NCBI RefSeq assembly: GCF_029395675.1
Contig: NZ_CP115184.1
Coordinates: 2,418,001 to 2,482,000 of the forward strand
DNA: 64,000 bases
Reading direction: 5' to 3'
Source of the DNA: Janibacter cremeus
GTDB taxonomy: Bacteria > Actinomycetota > Actinomycetes > Actinomycetales > Dermatophilaceae
The notes under the pieces are model-generated. The model made no database searches. It was not told where the DNA came from and worked only from the letters and a program-made list of their open reading frames with translations. Of the stretch, positions 59,953-64,000 are shown in pieces. Position numbers and translations under genes: made by a program. Numbering within the stretch: position 1 is the stretch's first letter; every line of letters starts with the position of its first letter.

Positions 59953-61677
59953 ATGCCACACCCGCAGACCGAGCCGAGCACCTCCCTTCGCGACCGGATG
60001 AAGCCCCGCTCCCGCGAGGTCACCGACGGTCTGGAGAAGACCGCGGCGCGCGGGATGCTGCGCGCCGTCGGTCTGGCCGACGAGGACTTCGACAAGCCGC
60101 AGATCGGGATCGGCTCCAGCTGGAACGAGATCACCCCGTGCAACCTGTCGCTCCAGCGGCTGGCCGCCGCGGCCAAGGACGGGGTGCGCGAGGAGATGGG
60201 GGTCCCGATGGAGTTCGGCACGATCTCCGTCTCCGACGGGATCTCCATGGGCCACGTCGGCATGCACTACTCGCTCGTCTCCCGCGAGGTCATCGCCGAC
60301 TCCGTCGAGACGGTGATGCAGGCCGAGCGCCTCGACGGCTCGGTGCTCCTGGCCGGCTGCGACAAGTCGCTGCCCGGGATGATGATGGCGGCCGCCCGGC
60401 TCGGGCTGGCCTCGACCTTCGTCTACGCCGGCACCGCCCTGCCGGGACTGGCGCGGATGCTCGACGGGTCCGACCGGGAGATCACGATCATCGACGCCTT
60501 CGAGGCCGTCGGTGCCTGCCAGGCGGGGACGATGGCGCTCGAGGACGTCGAGACGGTCGAGCGCTCCTTCTGCCCGGGTGAGGGCGCGTGTGCCGGGATG
60601 TACACGGCGAACACGATGGCGAGCATGGGCGAGGCCCTCGGGCTGTCGCTGCCGGGCAGCGCCTCACCGCCCTCGGCCGACAAGCGCCGCACCATCATCG
60701 CGCGCGAGTCCGGGGCGGCCGCGGTGCGGATGCTCCGCGACGGGATCACTGTCCGCGACATCCTCACCATCGAGGCCTTCGAGAACGCCATCACCGTGCT
60801 CATGTCGCTCGGCGGCTCGACGAATGCCGTGCTGCACCTGCTCGCGATCGCGAACGAGGCGGGGGTGCCCTTGACCCTGGACCACTTCGACGAGATCGCC
60901 GGGCGCACGCCGGTGCTCGCCGACGTCAAGCCCTTCGGCCGGCACGTGATGCGCGACGTGGACCACGTCGGCGGCATCCCGGTCGTCATGCGGGTGCTGC
61001 TCGACGCCGGGCTGCTCCACGGCGACGCGATGACGGTCACCGGTCGCACCGTGGCCGAGAACCTCGCGCACCTCGACCCGCCGCTGCCCGACGGCTCGGT
61101 CCTGCACACGGCCGCCACGCCCTACCGCACGACCGGCGGCCTGGCCGTGCTCCGCGGCAGCTTCGCCCCGGACGGCGCCATCGCCAAGGCCGCCGGCTTC
61201 TCCTACGACACCTTCCGGGGCCCGGCCCGGGTCTTCGAGGGCGAGCGCGACGCGCTGGACGCCCTCGCCGAGGGGGCCATCGAGCCCGGGTGCGTCGTCG
61301 TCATCCGGCAGGAGGGACCGCAGGGCGGACCCGGGATGCGCGAGATGCTCGCGATCACCGGTGCGATCAAGGGCGCGGGCCTGGGCGCCTCGACCCTGCT
61401 CATCACCGACGGTCGCTTCTCCGGCGGCACGACCGGCAACTGCATCGCCCATGTCGCCCCCGAGACGATGGACGCCGGCCCGATCGGCCTGGTGCGGGAC
61501 GGCGACACCATCTCCCTCGACCTGACCACCAGGCGTCTCGACCTCGAGGTCGACGAGGCCGAGCTCGCCGTCCGCCGCGCCGACTGGGTCAAGCCGCCCA
61601 TGACGAGCACCGGCGTCCTCGCCAAGTACGCGGCGCTCGTCGGCTCCGCGTCCCAGGGGGCGGTCTGCCTGCCGTGA
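59953..61677 (+). CDS. ilvD: Dihydroxy-acid dehydratase
   Basis: Iron-sulfur dehydratase of 574 residues in valine, isoleucine and leucine synthesis, converting dihydroxy acids to 2-keto acids. Cluster ligands: Cys in [25 protein letters not shown] and [17 protein letters not shown]; the active-site region [20 protein letters not shown] holds the catalytic Ser. The length is usual for the IlvD/Edd family, and [17 protein letters not shown] supports IlvD over gluconate dehydratase (Edd). The next gene, a transporter, is coupled by GTGA. Confidence 0.93.
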   Translation: MPHPQTEPSTSLRDRMKPRSREVTDGLEKTAARGMLRAVGLADEDFDKPQIGIGSSWNEITPCNLSLQRLAAAAKDGVREEMGVPMEFGTISVSDGISMGHVGMHYSLVSREVIADSVETVMQAERLDGSVLLAGCDKSLPGMMMAAARLGLASTFVYAGTALPGLARMLDGSDREITIIDAFEAVGACQAGTMALEDVETVERSFCPGEGACAGMYTANTMASMGEALGLSLPGSASPPSADKRRTIIARESGAAAVRMLRDGITVRDILTIEAFENAITVLMSLGGSTNAVLHLLAIANEAGVPLTLDHFDEIAGRTPVLADVKPFGRHVMRDVDHVGGIPVVMRVLLDAGLLHGDAMTVTGRTVAENLAHLDPPLPDGSVLHTAATPYRTTGGLAVLRGSFAPDGAIAKAAGFSYDTFRGPARVFEGERDALDALAEGAIEPGCVVVIRQEGPQGGPGMREMLAITGAIKGAGLGASTLLITDGRFSGGTTGNCIAHVAPETMDAGPIGLVRDGDTISLDLTTRRLDLEVDEAELAVRRADWVKPPMTSTGVLAKYAALVGSASQGAVCLP

Positions 61678-62522
61678 CGGTGGGCGTCCAGGGCGTCCTG
61701 CTGCTCGTGCTCGCCACCGCCGTGCTGCACGCGGCGTGGAACGCGATGGCCAAGTCGGTCGGTGACCGCTGGGTCTCGTCCGCGCTCATCGGCACGGCCA
61801 ACGGGGCCGTCGGGCTGGTGCTGGTGGTCCTCTTCGGTGTACCCGCGGCCGAGTCGTGGCCCTACCTCGTGGCCTCCGCGCTGCTGCAGGCGGCCTACCT
61901 CGTCCTGCTGACCCACACCTATGCCCACGGTGACCTCTCGCGGCTCTACCCCATCGCGCGGGGCACCTCGCCGGTGGTGGTCACGATGATCGCGGTGGGC
62001 CTCCTCGGGGAACGCCTGAGCCTGCTCTCCTGGCTCGGTCTGGGGGTGCTCGTGACCGGGATCGTGCTGCTCGCCGGCGCCCGAGGACTCCCCCGGGCCG
62101 ACACCGGCCTGGTCCTCGCCCTGTGCACGGGACTGGTCATCGCCGCCTACAGCCTCAGCGACGGAGTGGGCGTACGGATGGCGGGGAACACCGGGGCCTA
62201 CATCGGCTGGATGTTCGCGCTGCAGGGCCCGGTGCTGCTCCTGGTGTGCCGATGGCAGGGAGGGCGCTCCTTCTGGGGGCGGATGCGTACGCACGCACCG
62301 ATCGGCCTGCTCGGCGGGATGCTCGCGGTGATCTCCTACGGCACGACGGTGTGGGCCCAGAGCCGGGCGCCCCTGGCCCTGGTGGCCGGGCTGCGTGAGA
62401 CGAGCGTGGTCTGGGCGGCCCTCATCGGTGGGCTGATCCTCCGTGAGCGCCTGACCACGGCCGAGAGGCTGGCCGTGCTGGTCGTCGCCGCCGGTGCCGT
62501 CGCCCTGCAGGTGGGCGCCTGA
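61674..62522 (+). CDS. EamA/DMT-superfamily transporter
   Basis: Ten-helix membrane protein of 282 residues made of two EamA repeats: [31 protein letters not shown] opens the first, [27 protein letters not shown] the second, and [42 protein letters not shown] is the typical final block. Such proteins export amino acids or metabolites. Starting at GTG inside the ilvD stop, it may export a branched-chain amino acid or keto acid, but that is inferred only from position. Confidence 0.87.
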   Translation: MTVGVQGVLLLVLATAVLHAAWNAMAKSVGDRWVSSALIGTANGAVGLVLVVLFGVPAAESWPYLVASALLQAAYLVLLTHTYAHGDLSRLYPIARGTSPVVVTMIAVGLLGERLSLLSWLGLGVLVTGIVLLAGARGLPRADTGLVLALCTGLVIAAYSLSDGVGVRMAGNTGAYIGWMFALQGPVLLLVCRWQGGRSFWGRMRTHAPIGLLGGMLAVISYGTTVWAQSRAPLALVAGLRETSVVWAALIGGLILRERLTTAERLAVLVVAAGAVALQVGA

Positions 62523-62603
62523 CTCCGTCGACTCCGACGGGCATGTCCGCGCCCCGCCCGGGTAGGGCCATGACCTGAATCACGACGACGAGAGGAGTCG
62601 ACG

Positions 62604-63743
62604 ATGAAGGCCGTGGTCTACCAGGGACCGTACGACGTGGCAGTCCAGGACGTGGAGGACGCACGCATCGAGGACCCGACCGACGCACTGGTGCGGATCA
62701 CCACCACCGCCATCTGCGGGTCCGACCTGCACATGTACGAGGGCCGGACCGACGCCGAGCCGGGCATCACCTTCGGACACGAGAACATGGGGATCGTCGA
62801 GGAGGTCGGCCCGGGCGTCGCCTCGGTCCGCAAGGGTGACCGGGTGGTGATGCCGTTCAACGTCGCCTGCGGGTTCTGCGACAACTGCCGGGCCGGCAAG
62901 AGCGCCTTCTGCCTGACCGTGAACCCTCCCGGTGCGGGCGGTGCCTACGGGTACGTGGGCATGGGGCCCTACCCGGGCGGCCAGGCCGAGTACCTGCGGG
63001 TCCCCTTCGCCGACTACAACTGCGTCCCCCTCCCCGAGGGCACCGAGCACGAGCAGGACTTCGCCCTGCTCGCCGACATCTTCCCCACCGGGTACCACGC
63101 CACCGAGCTGGCCGGCGTGCTTCCCGGGGACACGGTCGCCGTTTACGGTGCCGGGCCCGTCGGGCTGATGGCGACGTACTCGGCCCTGCTGCGGGGCGCC
63201 AGCCGGGTCTTCACCGTCGACAAGCTCGCGGACCGACTCGACCTGGCTGCCCGGATCGGCGCCCAGCCGATCGACTTCACGAAGGGGGACCCGGCGCAGC
63301 AGATCGCCGACGAGCTGCACGCCCCGGGGGTCGACCGGGGCATCGACGCGGTCGGATACCAGGCCACGGCCGAAGGGGGCGAGGAGCAGCCCGCGATCGT
63401 GCTCAACCAGTTGATCGAGACGGTCCGCTCGACCGGGTCGATCGGGGTCGTGGGGCTGTACCTGCCCTCCGACCCGGGCGCACCCAACGAGCACGCCGCG
63501 AAGGGGGAGCTGCTCTTCAAGGTCGGGCGCTACTTCGAGAAGGGCCAGACCATGGGCACCGGTCAGGCCGACGCCAAGCAGTACGCACACTTCCTCCGTG
63601 ACCTGATCATCGCCGGTCGGGCCGAGCCGAGCTTCGTCGTGTCCCACGAGCTGCCGCTGACCGAGGCGCCGGACGCCTACGCGAAGTTCGACAACCGCGA
63701 GGAGGGTTACTCCAAGGTGCTGCTGCAGCCCGGCCGGACGTGA
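62604..63743 (+). CDS. Zinc-dependent dehydrogenase, glutathione-independent formaldehyde dehydrogenase-like
   Basis: Medium-chain dehydrogenase of 379 residues. Catalytic zinc: Cys in TTAICGSDLHMYEGR and His-Glu in TFGHENMGIVEEVG. Structural zinc set CGFCDNCRAGKSAFC. Nucleotide fold TVAVYGAGPVGLMATYSALLRGASRVFTVD; the long insert GVDRGIDAVGYQATAEGGEEQPAIVLNQLIETVRSTGSIGVVGLY is typical of the FdhA/GSH-independent formaldehyde dehydrogenase and threonine-dehydrogenase-like group. GAGAGG precedes the ATG. Probable single-gene unit. Confidence 0.9.
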   Translation: MKAVVYQGPYDVAVQDVEDARIEDPTDALVRITTTAICGSDLHMYEGRTDAEPGITFGHENMGIVEEVGPGVASVRKGDRVVMPFNVACGFCDNCRAGKSAFCLTVNPPGAGGAYGYVGMGPYPGGQAEYLRVPFADYNCVPLPEGTEHEQDFALLADIFPTGYHATELAGVLPGDTVAVYGAGPVGLMATYSALLRGASRVFTVDKLADRLDLAARIGAQPIDFTKGDPAQQIADELHAPGVDRGIDAVGYQATAEGGEEQPAIVLNQLIETVRSTGSIGVVGLYLPSDPGAPNEHAAKGELLFKVGRYFEKGQTMGTGQADAKQYAHFLRDLIIAGRAEPSFVVSHELPLTEAPDAYAKFDNREEGYSKVLLQPGRT

Positions 63744-63842
63744 CGGCCTCGCGGCCGACACGGCGCATCGACGCCTCGTGGGGGAGCTGGTGAGCGCTCC
63801 CCACGGGCGTACTGACCAACTCCTTGCCGACTGTTCTTCCGG

Positions 63843-63877
63843 ATGCGGGTCCGGACGTCGCAGACGTCCATCCGCAT
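63843..63877 (+). other. Two-tier hairpin downstream of zinc dehydrogenase
   Basis: Outer arms ATGCGG/CCGCAT (63843, 63872) and inner arms GGACGTC/GACGTCC (63853, 63863) around GCA. It may be the dehydrogenase terminator or part of the next gene leader. Confidence 0.45.
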
Positions 63878-63900
63878 GTCAGGGCCGGTTCACACACCTT

Positions 63901-63917
63901 CGTGACCGTGGGTCACG
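63901..63917. promoter_or_regulatory. Inverted repeat CGTGACC-gtg-GGTCACG
   Basis: Perfect 7-bp arms about 43 bases upstream of the last start codon; a candidate operator. Its GTGACC halves echo those of the NlpC/P60 promoters but here are inverted, not direct. Confidence 0.4.
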
Positions 63918-63959
63918 GCCGCAGACCGCGGCCCGTGCCCACACACGAAGGACATCACC

Positions 63960-64000
63960 ATGCCCCTGTACCGGACACGTGCCCTCGCACCTGTCACCAC
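63960..64000 (+). CDS. Start of a probable exported protein, truncated by window end
   Basis: ATG with AAGGA 8 bases upstream opens MPLYRTRALAPVTT before the window ends. The basic n-region followed by Ala/Pro/Val suggests a signal peptide. Too short to identify. Confidence 0.4.
   Translation, partial: MPLYRTRALAPVT

Overview
The window is a GC-rich (roughly 70 percent by eye) bacterial chromosome segment. Its content points to a high-GC Gram-positive actinobacterium: a tmsA/tmsB pair for 10-methyl branched fatty acids, a mycothiol-type DinB/maleylpyruvate isomerase-family protein, NlpC/P60 wall hydrolases behind a c-di-AMP riboswitch, a heliorhodopsin, many ATGA-overlapped operons and several apparently leaderless starts. 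A Micrococcales (Intrasporangiaceae-like) host is my inference; no rRNA or tRNA gene was seen to test it.

Region 1 (1-10.7 kb) is a metal-linked block: a BNR-repeat lipoprotein, a Cys-rich four-helix copper-storage protein, a YdhK-type lipoprotein and then a tight eight-gene cluster of complex I membrane-arm subunits (nuoA, a fused NuoB/NuoD-like protein, nuoH, J, K, L, M, N). The cluster has no NuoE, F, G or I. The NuoB/NuoD-like protein has lost its recognisable iron-sulfur and quinone-site motifs and carries a tandem Asp/His/Met repeat instead; NuoH has lost its acidic quinone-channel loop. This is the best candidate here for an undescribed system: a complex I membrane arm reused for something other than NADH oxidation, possibly coupled to metal.

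Region 2 (10.8-13.5 kb) is tmsB-tmsA. Region 3 (about 13.9-19.0 kb) is a visibly more A/T-rich island: a translationally coupled three-gene operon (membrane protein, unknown 184-aa protein, 793-aa HEAT-like protein), followed by an IS256-family element with imperfect terminal repeats and a perfect 8-bp target duplication that contains the stop codon of the HEAT-like gene. The operon could be a defence or conflict system, but no effector domain was recognised.

Region 4 (19.2-27.6 kb) holds a glutaminase-STAS protein with an alpha/beta hydrolase, an Lrp-type regulator divergent from an M20 amidohydrolase and MFS transporter, a frameshifted GyrI-like pseudogene, an alcohol dehydrogenase and a GNAT-Nudix fusion. 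Region 5 (27.7-30.9 kb) has two paralogous NlpC/P60 wall hydrolases with matching promoters, one with a ydaO riboswitch and one with a different structured leader, flanking a small alarmone synthetase. Region 6 (31-41.5 kb) is mixed housekeeping and accessory genes: methyltransferase, SRPBCC proteins, FAD oxidoreductase, hemerythrin, ankyrin, DapA-like and acyl-CoA synthetase genes, a DUF4143 ATPase behind three direct repeats, and a heliorhodopsin.

Region 7 (41.6-51.3 kb) has an ABC exporter whose ATPase is fused to a secreted hydrolase, a doxX-folE-reductase operon facing a Cys-rich HTH regulator, and an acyl-CoA ligase/disulfide reductase pair. Region 8 (51.3-57.2 kb) is a complete mrpA-G Na+/H+ antiporter operon. 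Region 9 (57.3-64 kb) carries aconitase, a DJ-1/PfpI protein, ilvD with a DMT transporter, and a zinc formaldehyde/alcohol dehydrogenase. The word CGAAGGGGG (either strand) is scattered through the window but absent from most of region 1 and all of region 3, which supports separate origins for those blocks.
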